Shown: positions 18,396 through 28,264 of the stretch, piece after piece
Layout: the number at the start of each line of letters is the position of its first letter
How positions within the stretch are numbered: the stretch's first letter is position 1
Assembly (NCBI GenBank): GCA_004294225.1
Contig: REBA01000015.1
Coordinates: 1-64,000, forward strand
Reading direction: 5' to 3'
Length of the DNA stretch: 64,000 nucleotides
Source of the DNA: Cytophagales bacterium
Lineage (GTDB): Bacteria; Bacteroidota; Bacteroidia; Cytophagales; Cytophagaceae
Notes under the pieces: model-generated
Database searches by the model: none
What the model saw: the letters and a program-made list of their open reading frames with translations, nothing else
What the model was told of the DNA's origin: nothing
Made by a program: the position numbers and the translations under genes

Positions 18396-21300
18396 ATGGC
18401 TTTAAGAAAAAATAAAAAAATAAACCAAGAATTCACTAAAGTAACTATTAGTTTAGCTTCTCCAGAGTCAATTTTGGAAAGCTCACATGGGGAAGTTACT
18501 CAACCAGAAACCATCAATTACAGAACTTATAAACCAGAGATGGGAGGTTTGTTCTGCGAACGTATTTTTGGTCCTGTTAAAGATTGGGAATGTCATTGCG
18601 GTAAGTATAAAAGAATTAGATATAAAGGTATTATCTGCGATCGTTGTGGTGTAGAAGTTACAGAGAAAAAAGTTCGTAGAGAGCGTATGGGGCATATAGA
18701 ACTTGTAGTTCCTATTGCACATATTTGGTATTTCAGATCACTACCTAATAAAATCGGTTATTTACTAGGCTTGCCTACTAAGAAACTAGATCAAATTATT
18801 TACTACGAAAGATATGTAGTAATTCAAGCAGGCATTAAAGCTGACGATGGTGTAAATTATTTGGACTTCCTAACTGAAGATGAATATCTTGATATTTTAG
18901 ATAAATTACCAAGAGAAAACCAAATGCTTGATGATAATGACCCAAATAAGTTTATCGCTAAGATGGGAGCAGAATCACTAGAAATGTTGCTTTCAAGAAC
19001 TAAGCTTGATGATTTATCCTATAGTCTTCGTCACTCTGCTGCTAACGATACTTCTCAACAAAGAAAAGCAGAAGCTCTTAAAAGATTAAAGGTTGTAGAA
19101 GCATTCAGAGATGCACAAACTCGAATCGAAAATAGACCAGAGTGGATGATTATTAGAATGGTGCCTGTAATACCACCAGAACTAAGACCATTAGTGCCAT
19201 TAGATGGTGGAAGATTTGCCACTTCAGATTTGAACGATTTATACAGAAGGGTAATTATAAGAAACAATCGTTTGAAGCGATTGATAGAAATAAAAGCTCC
19301 TGAAGTTATATTAAGAAATGAGAAACGTATGCTTCAAGAAGCAGTAGATTCTCTTTTCGATAATTCAAGAAAAGTTAATGCTGTTAGAGCAGAAGGAAAT
19401 AGAGCTTTAAAATCTTTAAGTGATATGCTTAAAGGTAAACAAGGACGTTTCCGTCAAAACTTATTAGGTAAAAGAGTTGATTATTCTGGACGTTCTGTAA
19501 TCGTTGTAGGACCAGAATTGAAACTACATGAGTGCGGATTGCCAAAAGATATGGCTGCAGAGCTATTCAAACCCTTTATTATAAGGAAACTTATAGAAAG
19601 AGGAATTGTAAAAACAGTTAAATCTGCAAAGAAAATTGTAGATAGAAAAGATCCTGTAGTATGGGATATTTTAGAGAATGTTCTTAAAGGACATCCCGTA
19701 ATGTTGAACCGTGCCCCTACGCTTCATAGATTGGGTATCCAAGCATTTCAGCCTAAACTTATTGAAGGGAAAGCGATTCAATTACACCCACTAGTATGTA
19801 CTGCATTCAACGCAGACTTTGACGGTGACCAGATGGCTGTTCACGTTCCTCTTGGTCATGAAGCAATATTAGAAGCCTCTCTATTGATGTTGGCATCTCA
19901 TAATATATTGAATCCTGCAAACGGAGCACCTATAACTGTTCCTTCTCAGGACATGGTTCTTGGTTTATATTATGTAACTAAAGGTAGAAAAGGCACACCC
20001 GAATATCCAATTCTTGGAGAAGGTAGGACATTCTATAGTTTTGAAGAAGTCATTATTGCTATTAATGAAAAGAAACTTTCTCAACACGCATTTATTAAAG
20101 TTAAATCTCGTGTGAGAAATGATAAAGGTGTTCTTGAACCTAAGATGGTAGATACTGTAGCAGGAAGAGTACTTTTCAATCTTCACGTTCCAGAAGAAGT
20201 GGGTTATGTGAATGAACTTCTTACTAAGAAAAAATTACAGCAAATTATCGCAATGGTATTTAAAGTCTCTGGTATGTCTAGAACTGCAAAATTCCTTGAT
20301 GATATTAAACAATTAGGATTCCAATCTGCATTTAAAGGTGGTCTTTCGATGGGCTTGAATGACGTGATGGTTCCTGATGAAAAAACAGTATTGGTAGATC
20401 AGGCAAAACAAGACGTAGATGGGGTATGGAACAATTACCTAATGGGTCTTATTACTGATAACGAGCGTTACAATCAAGTTATTGATATCTGGACAAGAGT
20501 TAATTCTCAAATCACAGATACGCTAATGAAACAATTGGAGACAGATAATCAAGGCTTCAACTCTATTTACATGATGATGCACTCTGGAGCTAGAGGTTCT
20601 AGAGAACAAATTCGTCAGTTAGGTGGAATGAGAGGTTTGATGGCAAAACCACAAAAGAATTTGCAAGGTTCTGTAGGCGAAATTATTGAAAACCCAATTT
20701 TATCTAATTTTAAAGAAGGTCTTGACGTATTAGAATACTTTATTTCTACTCACGGAGCTAGAAAAGGTCTTGCAGATACAGCTTTAAAAACAGCTGACGC
20801 AGGTTACCTTACTCGTCGTCTAGTAGATGTTGCTCAAGATGTTGTAATTAATGAAAATGATTGCGGTACGCTAAGAGGGATCACTGTTTCGGCATTAAAA
20901 GATAATGAAGATATAGTAGAACCATTATCGGAAAGAATTTTAGGTCGAGTTACAGTTCATGATGTGTATAATCCTATAACGAATGAATTAATTATTGAGG
21001 CAGGCAAAGAAGTTACTGAAGAAATAGCCAAAATAATTGATGAGTCAAGTATAGAGTCTGTAGAAATTCGTTCGGTACTTACTTGTGAATCGAAAAGAGG
21101 AGTTTGTGTACTTTGCTATGGTAGAAACTTGGCATCTGGAAGAATGGTTCAATTAGGAGAAGCAGTTGGAGTAATTGCTGCTCAATCAATTGGTGAGCCA
21201 GGAACTCAGCTTACACTTCGTACATTCCACGTAGGAGGTACAGCATCTAACATTTCTGTAGATGCTACGATTAAAGCTAAGTTTGATGGAGAAATTTCCT

Positions 21301-22712
21301 TTGATGAGGTAAAAACTATAGTCACTACTAATTCAGAAGGAGAAAAAGTTACAGTGGTAATGGGCCGTTCTGGTGAAATTAGAGTTGTAGAGCCTAACTC
21401 AAAAAGAGTATTTATTGCTAACCACGTACCTTATGGTGCATTTTTGAAAGTTAAAGACGGACAAAAAGTGAAAAAAGGAGAGGATATTTGCTTCTGGGAC
21501 CCTTATAATGCTGTTATTCTTTCAGAATTTGATGGAACTGTAGAATATGATGCTATAGAAGATGGTATCACTTTCCGTGAGGAGTCTGATGAGCAAACAG
21601 GACACAGAGAAAAAGTTATTATAGATACAAAAGATAAAACTAAAAACCCTGCAATTATTATTAAGCCTAAAAAAGGTGAACCCAAAGGATATAATATCCC
21701 TGTAGGAGCTCACTTAGCAGTTGATGCTGGTCAGATCGTAACTGCAGGTCAAATATTGGTAAAAATACCAAGAGCTGTAGGTAAAACTAGAGATATTACT
21801 GGTGGTTTGCCTAGGGTAACTGAGCTTTTTGAAGCTAGAAATCCATCGAACCCTGCTGTAGTTAGTGAAATTGATGGTGTAGTTACTTATGGCGGTGTAA
21901 AAAGAGGAAATAGAGAGATTTACGTAGAGTCGAAAGATGGCGTGAAAAAACGCTATATGGTTCCGCTTTCAAAACATATTCTTGTTCAAGATAATGACTT
22001 TGTGAGAGCTGGTTACCCACTTTCAGATGGAGCTGTTACTCCAAATGACATCTTATCTATCAAAGGACCTACTGCTGTTCAAGAATATTTAGTAAATGAA
22101 ATTCAAGAGGTTTACCGTCTTCAAGGAGTGAAAATCAATGACAAACACATTGAGGCCATCGTTCGTCAGATGATGCAGAAAGTTCAAATTATTGAAGCTG
22201 GTGACACTAGCTTCCTTCAAAACCAAGTGGTCAATAAGCTTACGTTTAGAAGAGAAAATGATAGCATTATGGACAAAAAGGTGGTGGTAGAAGCTGGAGA
22301 TTCTGAACACATGAAGCCTGGACAAATTGTGTCGTCTAGAAAATTAAGAGACGAGAATTCAAGTTTAAGAAGAAGAGATTTGAAGCTGGTAGAAGTTCGT
22401 GATGCCGAGCCTGCTGTTTCTACAGCTACTTTACAAGGTATTACTCAAGCTTCTTTAGGAACTGAAAGCTTCTTGTCTGCAGCTTCTTTCCAAGAGACTA
22501 CCAAAGTATTAAGCGAAGCCTCTATCAGAGGAAAAGTAGATCACTTGTTAGGATTGAAAGAAAATGTAATCGTTGGTCAACTTATACCTGCTGGTACTGG
22601 AGTAAGACAATACAACGGTATGATTGTAGGTTCACAAGAAGAGTATGATGCATTAGTAAGCTCCAAAGAAGCATTTGTAGCTTCTAAAAAGGGAGAGCTT
22701 ATTGAGAAGTAG
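18396..22712 (+). CDS. rpoC: DNA-directed RNA polymerase subunit beta'
   Basis: Largest RNA polymerase subunit, 1438 residues. The N-terminal zinc ribbon is [19 protein letters not shown]. The active site Mg motif [12 protein letters not shown] is intact. The second zinc cluster reads [11 protein letters not shown], and the trigger-loop region includes [19 protein letters not shown]. It is followed by a good intrinsic terminator and the DUF3467 gene. Confidence 0.99.
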   Translation: MALRKNKKINQEFTKVTISLASPESILESSHGEVTQPETINYRTYKPEMGGLFCERIFGPVKDWECHCGKYKRIRYKGIICDRCGVEVTEKKVRRERMGHIELVVPIAHIWYFRSLPNKIGYLLGLPTKKLDQIIYYERYVVIQAGIKADDGVNYLDFLTEDEYLDILDKLPRENQMLDDNDPNKFIAKMGAESLEMLLSRTKLDDLSYSLRHSAANDTSQQRKAEALKRLKVVEAFRDAQTRIENRPEWMIIRMVPVIPPELRPLVPLDGGRFATSDLNDLYRRVIIRNNRLKRLIEIKAPEVILRNEKRMLQEAVDSLFDNSRKVNAVRAEGNRALKSLSDMLKGKQGRFRQNLLGKRVDYSGRSVIVVGPELKLHECGLPKDMAAELFKPFIIRKLIERGIVKTVKSAKKIVDRKDPVVWDILENVLKGHPVMLNRAPTLHRLGIQAFQPKLIEGKAIQLHPLVCTAFNADFDGDQMAVHVPLGHEAILEASLLMLASHNILNPANGAPITVPSQDMVLGLYYVTKGRKGTPEYPILGEGRTFYSFEEVIIAINEKKLSQHAFIKVKSRVRNDKGVLEPKMVDTVAGRVLFNLHVPEEVGYVNELLTKKKLQQIIAMVFKVSGMSRTAKFLDDIKQLGFQSAFKGGLSMGLNDVMVPDEKTVLVDQAKQDVDGVWNNYLMGLITDNERYNQVIDIWTRVNSQITDTLMKQLETDNQGFNSIYMMMHSGARGSREQIRQLGGMRGLMAKPQKNLQGSVGEIIENPILSNFKEGLDVLEYFISTHGARKGLADTALKTADAGYLTRRLVDVAQDVVINENDCGTLRGITVSALKDNEDIVEPLSERILGRVTVHDVYNPITNELIIEAGKEVTEEIAKIIDESSIESVEIRSVLTCESKRGVCVLCYGRNLASGRMVQLGEAVGVIAAQSIGEPGTQLTLRTFHVGGTASNISVDATIKAKFDGEISFDEVKTIVTTNSEGEKVTVVMGRSGEIRVVEPNSKRVFIANHVPYGAFLKVKDGQKVKKGEDICFWDPYNAVILSEFDGTVEYDAIEDGITFREESDEQTGHREKVIIDTKDKTKNPAIIIKPKKGEPKGYNIPVGAHLAVDAGQIVTAGQILVKIPRAVGKTRDITGGLPRVTELFEARNPSNPAVVSEIDGVVTYGGVKRGNREIYVESKDGVKKRYMVPLSKHILVQDNDFVRAGYPLSDGAVTPNDILSIKGPTAVQEYLVNEIQEVYRLQGVKINDKHIEAIVRQMMQKVQIIEAGDTSFLQNQVVNKLTFRRENDSIMDKKVVVEAGDSEHMKPGQIVSSRKLRDENSSLRRRDLKLVEVRDAEPAVSTATLQGITQASLGTESFLSAASFQETTKVLSEASIRGKVDHLLGLKENVIVGQLIPAGTGVRQYNGMIVGSQEEYDALVSSKEAFVASKKGELIEK

Positions 22713-22728
22713 ATAAAACTTACCTTTA

Positions 22729-22761
22729 AAAGCCGGAAACTTATTGTTTTCGGCTTTTTTT
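22729..22761 (+). terminator. Intrinsic terminator after rpoC
   Basis: A 12-bp stem (AAAGCCGGAAAC / GTTTTCGGCTTT, one G-U) with a TTATT loop is followed by T7. It closes the long secE-rpoC operon. Confidence 0.88.
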
Positions 22762-22772
22762 ATGATTTTTTA

Positions 22773-22781
22773 CCCCCCCCC
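22773..22781. repeat. C9 homopolymer upstream of the DUF3467 gene
   Basis: Nine consecutive Cs, between the rpoC terminator and the ATG at 22801. Such a tract stands out in this AT-rich genome and is prone to slippage. Confidence 0.9.
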
Positions 22782-22800
22782 ATTCTTTATTAATAAAACC

Positions 22801-23142
22801 ATGGCAGAAAAGAAAACTCCCCAAATACAAGACGAAACTCAAGATGGCAACCAAATCAATATTGAGCTCTCTGAAGAAATAGCTGAAGGAATTTATTCTA
22901 ACTTAGCAATGATAGCACATTCTAATAGTGAGTTTGTTATAGATTTTATTAGATTAATGCCTGGCGTTCCTAAAGCAAAAGTAAAAGCAAGAATTGTGAT
23001 TACCCCAGAGCATGCAAAAAGACTTTTGAGTGCTCTGAATGACAATATCAATAAATTTGAAGAGAATTTTGGAAAAATCAAACAGAGCAATGATTTACCT
23101 CCTTTCCCATTCAGTTTTGGAGGTGCAATGGGCGAAGCATGA
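22801..23142 (+). CDS. DUF3467 family protein
   Basis: A 113-residue cytoplasmic protein with the DUF3467 pattern: INIELSEEIAEGIYSNLAMI, HSNSEFVIDFIRLMPGVPKAKVKARIVITPEHAKRLL, then an acidic helical end and a PPFPFSFGG tail. The start at ATG 22801 (MAEKKTPQ) is chosen over a longer frame that would read through the rpoC terminator and the C9 tract. Placement after rpoC is, from memory, conserved in Bacteroidota. The molecular function is not known to me; the syntenic link hints at a transcription-related role but proves nothing. Confidence 0.9.
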   Translation: MAEKKTPQIQDETQDGNQINIELSEEIAEGIYSNLAMIAHSNSEFVIDFIRLMPGVPKAKVKARIVITPEHAKRLLSALNDNINKFEENFGKIKQSNDLPPFPFSFGGAMGEA

Positions 23143-23220
23143 TGTATAAATATTAAACTATATAACTAAATTTTATCATTATTTAATAGCTAGATATTCT
23201 ATAAAAAATAAAAAATATCA

Positions 23221-23228
23221 TATATTTG
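23221..23228 (+). promoter_or_regulatory. Candidate promoter -7 box (TATATTTG) for the lipoprotein gene
   Basis: TATATTTG fits TAnnTTTG and lies 66 nt upstream of the ATG at 23295. No TTG is visible at the expected distance. Confidence 0.45.
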
Positions 23229-23294
23229 CGTTTCTTATAATAACCAACAATTAACTTAAACAAATTCCAAACAATTTATCTAATCAAAAAAATT

Positions 23295-24119
23295 ATGAAA
23301 AGAATATCGTTTTTATTAAACATGGTGGCTATAGCAGCTACAGCTTTTTTGTCTTCTTGTGGTCCAGACAAAGATGATCCTAAGCCAGCACCAACAGTAA
23401 GTGCTGCTTTTGTAGGTGTTTCTGGCTCTAATGCTGCAGCTCCAGCTGGTTCAGTTGTGAAAATTAACTATAGTGCAACTGCTGGTGAAGAGCTAAAGTC
23501 TATAACTGCTACTGCTACTTATGGAACTACAACTGTAAACGTGTGGGAACCTAAAACTAAAGGTTTTAAATCATCAACTGCTGATGATGCTACTGTAGAG
23601 TATACCTCTCCTAGTAATGATGAAGTAACCATTACTATCATTGTTACTGATAAAAAAGATCAAACTTCTAAAGTACCATTGACTCTAAACAAATCAGTTC
23701 CTCTTGTTGAATCAACTGGTGGAATCTACTATAATATATTTGGAAGTGGAAAAAGTGCTTTTGATTTTGATACTAAAGCAAATGTTTCTAGTTCAGACGC
23801 TCTTGCAGATATAGTATCTTCTGAGGCAGCTGGAAATACAGATCCATTTAAAGGAACTTTCAAAGTTGTAAACGGAGCACAAATGATAAAATCTTCTGCT
23901 GCTTCTTATACATCAGCAACAGCAAAATCAATTGCTACAGAATTTGCAGCTGGTACTACTGCTTCTGAAATAAGCCCAATTGTAGGTGATGTATTCATTG
24001 TAAAATATAGTACTTCAATGTTTGCAATAATGAAAATTACTGCTATAAACAGTGATGGAGTGGGTACTGGTGGAACTGTTAAAAATCAAGACAATGTAAC
24101 TTTTGTTTACAAGAAATAA
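23295..24119 (+). CDS. Secreted lipoprotein of unknown function
   Basis: A 274-residue protein with a lipoprotein signal ending AFLSSC (lipid on Cys22), followed by the acidic linker GPDKDDPKPAP. Acidic residues just after the Cys resemble the Bacteroidota lipoprotein export signal for the surface, so it may be surface exposed (inference). Residues about 35-130 look like an Ig-like beta domain (GSVVKINYSATAGEELKSIT...VTITIIVTDKKDQ). The rest is Ser/Ala/Thr-rich with GGIYYNIFGSGKSAFDFDTKANVS and a domain ending NVTFVYKK. It is monocistronic, with its own promoter-like box and terminator. I do not recognise a named family. Confidence 0.85.
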   Translation: MKRISFLLNMVAIAATAFLSSCGPDKDDPKPAPTVSAAFVGVSGSNAAAPAGSVVKINYSATAGEELKSITATATYGTTTVNVWEPKTKGFKSSTADDATVEYTSPSNDEVTITIIVTDKKDQTSKVPLTLNKSVPLVESTGGIYYNIFGSGKSAFDFDTKANVSSSDALADIVSSEAAGNTDPFKGTFKVVNGAQMIKSSAASYTSATAKSIATEFAAGTTASEISPIVGDVFIVKYSTSMFAIMKITAINSDGVGTGGTVKNQDNVTFVYKK

Positions 24120-24140
24120 ATAAAATAAATATCTTGAATA

Positions 24141-24175
24141 AAAAAAGCCCTCAAAATTTTTGAGGGCTTTTTTTA
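24141..24175. terminator. Intrinsic terminator after the lipoprotein gene
   Basis: A stem AAAAAAGCCCTC / GAGGGCTTTTTT with an A/T-rich apex and T7 on the plus strand. The A-run on the left makes it potentially bidirectional. Confidence 0.88.
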
Positions 24176-24204
24176 TTCTCCAAAGCCACTCCTAGCCCTT
24201 CTAA

Positions 24205-24639
24205 AAGCAACACAATTCAATTAAGGTATCCTTACAAAATCTAACCAAAGAAAATCTTTATTTTTTCAGCAATACCAAAGATTATTGGAATAAAGGAGAT
24301 GAAAATTCATGCTATAAAAATTCCTTTAAGGGTTTTAATTTATTTATAAAGCAAGGCGATAGTATATTAAGTCCCAAGACTTCACAATATTTTGATTATT
24401 ATAAAAATCCTAATAAAATCCACAAAACTAGTCGTGAAAAATTCATTTGCTTGAAAGAAAACGAAACTATCACCTTTCTACTTACTTTGAATTTATCTGA
24501 TTATAAGCTGGACATTAAAAATATAGGTGTTGTTGCTTAATATATTGCTTTAGAAAAAAACGTTAATTCAAAGGTTAAATCAAAAAAAATAGTAATCACT
24601 GGATGTTATGAGTCTAATGAGCTAGAGATTATTAGATAA
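24205..24639 (+). pseudogene. Decayed gene fragment, no start codon, one in-frame stop
   Basis: An open frame with protein-like composition runs from 24205 to a TAA at 24538-24540, then continues to a second TAA at 24637-24639. It has no ATG near its beginning. It reads SIKVSLQNLTKENLYFFSNT, then DYWNKGDENSCYKNSFKGFN, REKFICLKENETITFLLTLN and, past the stop, KKIVITGCYESNELEIIR. The pattern suggests a secreted beta-sheet protein that has lost its 5' end and signal peptide. It starts right behind the terminator of the lipoprotein gene. No family is recognised. It could be non-coding drift, but codon-like composition across ~140 codons makes a relic more likely. Confidence 0.5.
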
Positions 24640-24735
24640 TTATACTTATCCACTTATTGCAATGAAGGCTAATAATTTATATTTATGGGTCAATTATTCC
24701 CCATAATGGTCTAATTGTACAAATAATAGAGTATT

Positions 24736-27264
24736 TTATTCTCCAAAGTCAAAGTAGCTAGGTTCTTCTTTGGGTTTTTCTATTGGGGTGTTGATTTCTT
24801 TTTCTCTTTTCTTGAAGGCTTGTAGAAATTCTTGTTTTTCTTTTTTTAGTTCTTCTTTTATTTTAGCCTGAGTACGTTGCTTATCATAAGCTATTTTATA
24901 ATTTTCGGCATTGCCTTTTATGGTAAGGTGTAGTTTTGGGTTGCCTCTTTTGTCGGGTAGGATAGCCCCGAAAGCTTCATCGCTATCTCTTTTGCGAGGA
25001 TGCAAACTATTCAGCGGAAGTACTAGCCTATAATCCATATCTTGATTGAAGGAATGTGTACCTGATATATTTAGCTCCGAAACATTAGATTGGATGTTCA
25101 TTTCTGGTATATGAACTATGTTGTTTTCAATAAAGATTTTGTTTTGCAATTCAGAGAAGGTAATATGTTCTAGCTTTTGTAAATCTATAAACTTTGAAAG
25201 TCTGCTCAAAGGCTCAAAGTGATGAAGAGCTCCGTTATTGATTTGTGCATCAATATTGGCTATGGCAGTATTGCTGATAATGTTGTTTTCTGAATTTAGC
25301 TCAAATAATGCATCTATAGTACCAGAAAGCTCACCAGTGATATTTTTTTCGGTAATGAATGATTGTCCAAAATTATTAAAAACATGGAATAGGCTATCTA
25401 TTTTGATTTTTGAAATTTTGCTTATCGTGCGTATTTCTATGCTCTGATTTGCAGTCCAATTAATATTTCCAGAGGAATGAACAGTGCCTTTAGCGAAATC
25501 AAAACTGGTATTTTCTAAATACAGTTTATCTTTTTGATAATAGCTTTCTCCATTGATATTGGTCAATTCGAATTTGTTATAATTCATTTTTTTGACATCG
25601 AAAATCAATTTGAGTTGAGCATAATCCAATCGATTCGAGTTTGATTTTTGAGCTGCTTTTGTTGTTGTATTTTGCACTTCTGTGGTTTTATGATTATTTT
25701 CATTGATTAGTTCGTTGATATCTAGGTGGTCTGATTTCAATTCTGCTGAAACAACGATATTGTTTTTATGAAAAACAATATTGCTTACAGCATTTTTGAG
25801 TAAAGCATTGATGTTGAAATCGCTTTTTTCGGTTCTTCCATTAAAAGACGACAAGGAAATATCTCTATTATTAAATAATATAATTCCGTTTAGTCCATAA
25901 ATAGGAAAAGGTATTTTTTTGTGTTTTAAGTTGATATCTTGGAGGGTGATTTCTCCTTCCGCTTTTATAGCGTAGGGATTATTGGTGTTTTTAAAATCTT
26001 TTATTTTACCAGCAAAATTTATATTTACATCGAGCTTTCCATTGAGCTGAGTAATATCATTGATAGGATAGAACTCTTGAATAAAACTGCTGTTGATTAA
26101 ACCTTTAGTGTCGAATTTTAGATAAATATCTTTAAAATTGCTCAAAGATACATTCCCTGTTATTTTCTGTTGGTCTATTATTAATGAAATATCTTCTAAT
26201 CGTAGTACAGAAGTTTCACTATTTCTTTTGTAACCATTAGTAAAGTAGCCTATCAAATGAACATCTTTGATTTTTTTATTTATTTTTGGGTGAAATATTG
26301 TTGTGTTTTTGAGACCAAAATTAATATTGATTATAGGGTGTAGGTTATTTCTGATTTCTCCTTTTATTTTTGCTGTGAAGTAAATATTTCCATCGCTTTG
26401 ATATTCTTTTAGTTCTTCTGTAAATTTTTGAGGTACAAGAGAAAGCAATGTGTGTATTGTTCCATTTTTTTCCTCGATAGAGCAATCTATAAATCTTGGT
26501 TTGCCGTATTTGAATGTGCCTGATAGAGAAAAATTGGCATTTTCGATTTCACAAGTTTCTGATTTTATAAATAGCTCTTCTTTATTTTGATTTAAGGTAA
26601 TTGATAACTCGGTATTTATTTTTTTGTTTTTAAAAAATGAAGATTGATTGATATTGATTTCGTTGATAATGGCATCAGTTTTAAGATGAATATGATAATT
26701 CGCCATCGTTTTTTCGAGACTAGCTACTGCTTTAGTTAGATTTACTTCGTGATGCTGAGTACTTAAAATATTGTCATAAATCACTTTTATGTTGATGATG
26801 ATGATTGATTTCAAGGCGAATTGAAGTGGTTTTTCGGTTTTGTTATTGCTTGTTTTCAGGATATTATAATTTACATTTCCTTTTTCATCTATATGGAGTT
26901 GAATAAAACCGTTCTTTAGAAAAATCTTGTCAACAATGTATTTAGAATTGATAATATTATAGATATCAAAAGTACCACTGATTTCTTCTATGGTTGCTAA
27001 TTCTTTGCTTCCTACGTTTTTATTCTCAAAGATTCTAACGTTTTTAAACTTTATAGTGAGTTGTGGAAAATGATTAAAAATAGAAACATCAATTTCAGGA
27101 CTGATTTCTATTTTTGTATCTAGTTGGCTATTGATGAATTCTACTGTGGTATTGATTATTTTATCTTTATAAAAATAGCTTAGAAACAATAAGCCAACTC
27201 CAGATAGGAAGCAAATAATACTACTGTAAACTAATCCTTTTAAAAGTACATTTTTGAGCTTCAA
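24736..27264 (-). CDS. AsmA-like protein, envelope
   Basis: An 842-residue AsmA/TamB-superfamily protein. It has one N-terminal transmembrane helix (GLVYSSIICFLSGVGLLFLSYF) followed by NSQLDTKIEISPEIDVSIFNHFPQLTIKFKNVRIFE, the typical AsmA start. A long beta-rich periplasmic body follows. The C-terminal AsmA_2-like part includes IDAQINNGALHHFEPLSRLS and HSFNQDMDYRLVLPL, then a charged coiled tail (KIKEELKKEKQEFLQAFKKREKE). Family members are thought to act as bridge-like lipid conduits or in outer membrane homeostasis. The start is TTG at 27264: no ATG exists between it and the upstream in-frame stop, and the N-terminus MKLKN fits a signal anchor. The gene stands alone. Confidence 0.85.
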   Translation of the reverse strand: MKLKNVLLKGLVYSSIICFLSGVGLLFLSYFYKDKIINTTVEFINSQLDTKIEISPEIDVSIFNHFPQLTIKFKNVRIFENKNVGSKELATIEEISGTFDIYNIINSKYIVDKIFLKNGFIQLHIDEKGNVNYNILKTSNNKTEKPLQFALKSIIIINIKVIYDNILSTQHHEVNLTKAVASLEKTMANYHIHLKTDAIINEININQSSFFKNKKINTELSITLNQNKEELFIKSETCEIENANFSLSGTFKYGKPRFIDCSIEEKNGTIHTLLSLVPQKFTEELKEYQSDGNIYFTAKIKGEIRNNLHPIININFGLKNTTIFHPKINKKIKDVHLIGYFTNGYKRNSETSVLRLEDISLIIDQQKITGNVSLSNFKDIYLKFDTKGLINSSFIQEFYPINDITQLNGKLDVNINFAGKIKDFKNTNNPYAIKAEGEITLQDINLKHKKIPFPIYGLNGIILFNNRDISLSSFNGRTEKSDFNINALLKNAVSNIVFHKNNIVVSAELKSDHLDINELINENNHKTTEVQNTTTKAAQKSNSNRLDYAQLKLIFDVKKMNYNKFELTNINGESYYQKDKLYLENTSFDFAKGTVHSSGNINWTANQSIEIRTISKISKIKIDSLFHVFNNFGQSFITEKNITGELSGTIDALFELNSENNIISNTAIANIDAQINNGALHHFEPLSRLSKFIDLQKLEHITFSELQNKIFIENNIVHIPEMNIQSNVSELNISGTHSFNQDMDYRLVLPLNSLHPRKRDSDEAFGAILPDKRGNPKLHLTIKGNAENYKIAYDKQRTQAKIKEELKKEKQEFLQAFKKREKEINTPIEKPKEEPSYFDFGE

Positions 27265-27456
27265 AATTAGGGGATGTTAATTGACATACATTGAAACGAA
27301 ATTTACTTAAAAAAAGGTTTTGGAGAAACTGACCAGTAGGTATTGTTTGAACTTTTTGAAAAGATATTTATTCTTTAGTTAAAAATATTAAGAATTTTTC
27401 AGGAACAAGTTTAATGCTAAGTCGTATAATACACTTTACAATCACTTATAGAATTT

Positions 27457-27867
27457 ATGCAGGAATTATCAGATATATATAAAAGATTTAAGCAAATGAA
27501 ATATGCCCCAGTAACTGGTGGTATTACTTTTGAGGCTTTAGCTCATGCTTTGGTAAAAGAAGAAACAATGCTAAAGCTTTTAGAAGGTAATTTCCATGCT
27601 ACTGTTGGGTTGATTATAGCTACAGACTTGAGGATTTTTTATATAGGTGTGAATATGTATAATCAAACTACTATTGAACAGATTCAATATGAAGATATAG
27701 TTAAGATTGATATTACTGAGCCTAAGTTTATCTCTGTTGAGATTTCTATTCATAGTAGGAATGAGAAAATTCTTACTGTGAAAGGATGTGATTATAGTGA
27801 AGGAAAGGAATTTGTAGAGTTGATAAGAATGCTAACATTATACAATCCACTAACTAAAGCTAGTTAG
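27457..27867 (+). CDS. YokE-like PH domain protein
   Basis: A 136-residue cytoplasmic protein with a single bacterial PH-like fold: a helical N-terminus (ELSDIYKRFKQMKYAPVTG), then strands VGLIIATDLRIFYIGVNM, IEQIQYEDIVKIDI, ISVEISIHSRNEKILTVKGC and a closing helix EFVELIRMLTLYN. The pattern of an L.ATd.RIfyi strand followed by I.yedI..i is typical of bPH_4/YokE-like domains. Function is unknown; such domains are usually thought to bind lipids or proteins. Its stop codon lies inside the stem of its own terminator. It is convergent with the small periplasmic protein gene. Confidence 0.75.
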   Translation: MQELSDIYKRFKQMKYAPVTGGITFEALAHALVKEETMLKLLEGNFHATVGLIIATDLRIFYIGVNMYNQTTIEQIQYEDIVKIDITEPKFISVEISIHSRNEKILTVKGCDYSEGKEFVELIRMLTLYNPLTKAS

Positions 27868-27885
27868 TGGATTGTATGTTTTTTA
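27841..27885. terminator. Terminator overlapping the end of the PH-domain gene
   Basis: A perfect 16-bp stem (left arm 27841-27856 TACAATCCACTAACTA, loop AAGC, exact complement at 27861-27876) is followed by TGTTTTTT. The last codons and stop (27865-27867) of the PH-domain gene are in the stem. It may also serve the convergent gene. Confidence 0.85.
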
Positions 27886-28236
27886 ATCTTTTTGAAATAA
27901 ATATCTGGTTATAAATATTCCAGTACTCTTATCAGCACCATATACACCTGGAGTAACGTTAATAAGCTTCCAACCTTGTTTATACATATCTGCAATTTTA
28001 TCGGTAATTAATTTGTCGTTGTATCTTATATTTTCAAAATTGATACCGACCAAGCTAAAAAAGTTTTCTAATTTGATTTCGTCCACGCTTCCAGTAGGGG
28101 TAGAAGAAATCATTCTAGATCTACCTAATCCACCTGGAACTACTGATTCAATGGTAGTGATTTGCATAAATTGTTGAGCATAAGCGGTCATTAAACTTGT
28201 CGCAAGAACGATTCCTAATAAAATTAATTTTTTCAT
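27883..28236 (-). CDS. Small periplasmic protein of unknown function
   Basis: A 117-residue protein with a clear signal peptide (KKLILLGIVLATSLMTAYAQQ, cleavage after AYA). The mature part contains ITTIESVVPGGLGRSRMIS and two related halves, NFFSLVGINFENI and DMYKQGWKLINVTPGVYG, ending in GIFITRYLFQKD. The GWKLI.V.P...G....FITRYLF ending resembles small DUF4177-like proteins, but the match is loose. It begins 28 nt after dsbD on the same strand, so it is probably in the same operon. Confidence 0.75.
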   Translation of the reverse strand: MKKLILLGIVLATSLMTAYAQQFMQITTIESVVPGGLGRSRMISSTPTGSVDEIKLENFFSLVGINFENIRYNDKLITDKIADMYKQGWKLINVTPGVYGADKSTGIFITRYLFQKD

Positions 28237-28264
28237 GATTTTAGTTTGATTTGTTTTATTTTAT

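Noticed and set aside
22744-22800. N-terminal extension of the DUF3467 gene
   Set aside because: It starts inside the rpoC terminator and crosses the C9 tract; the family begins at the ATG at 22801.
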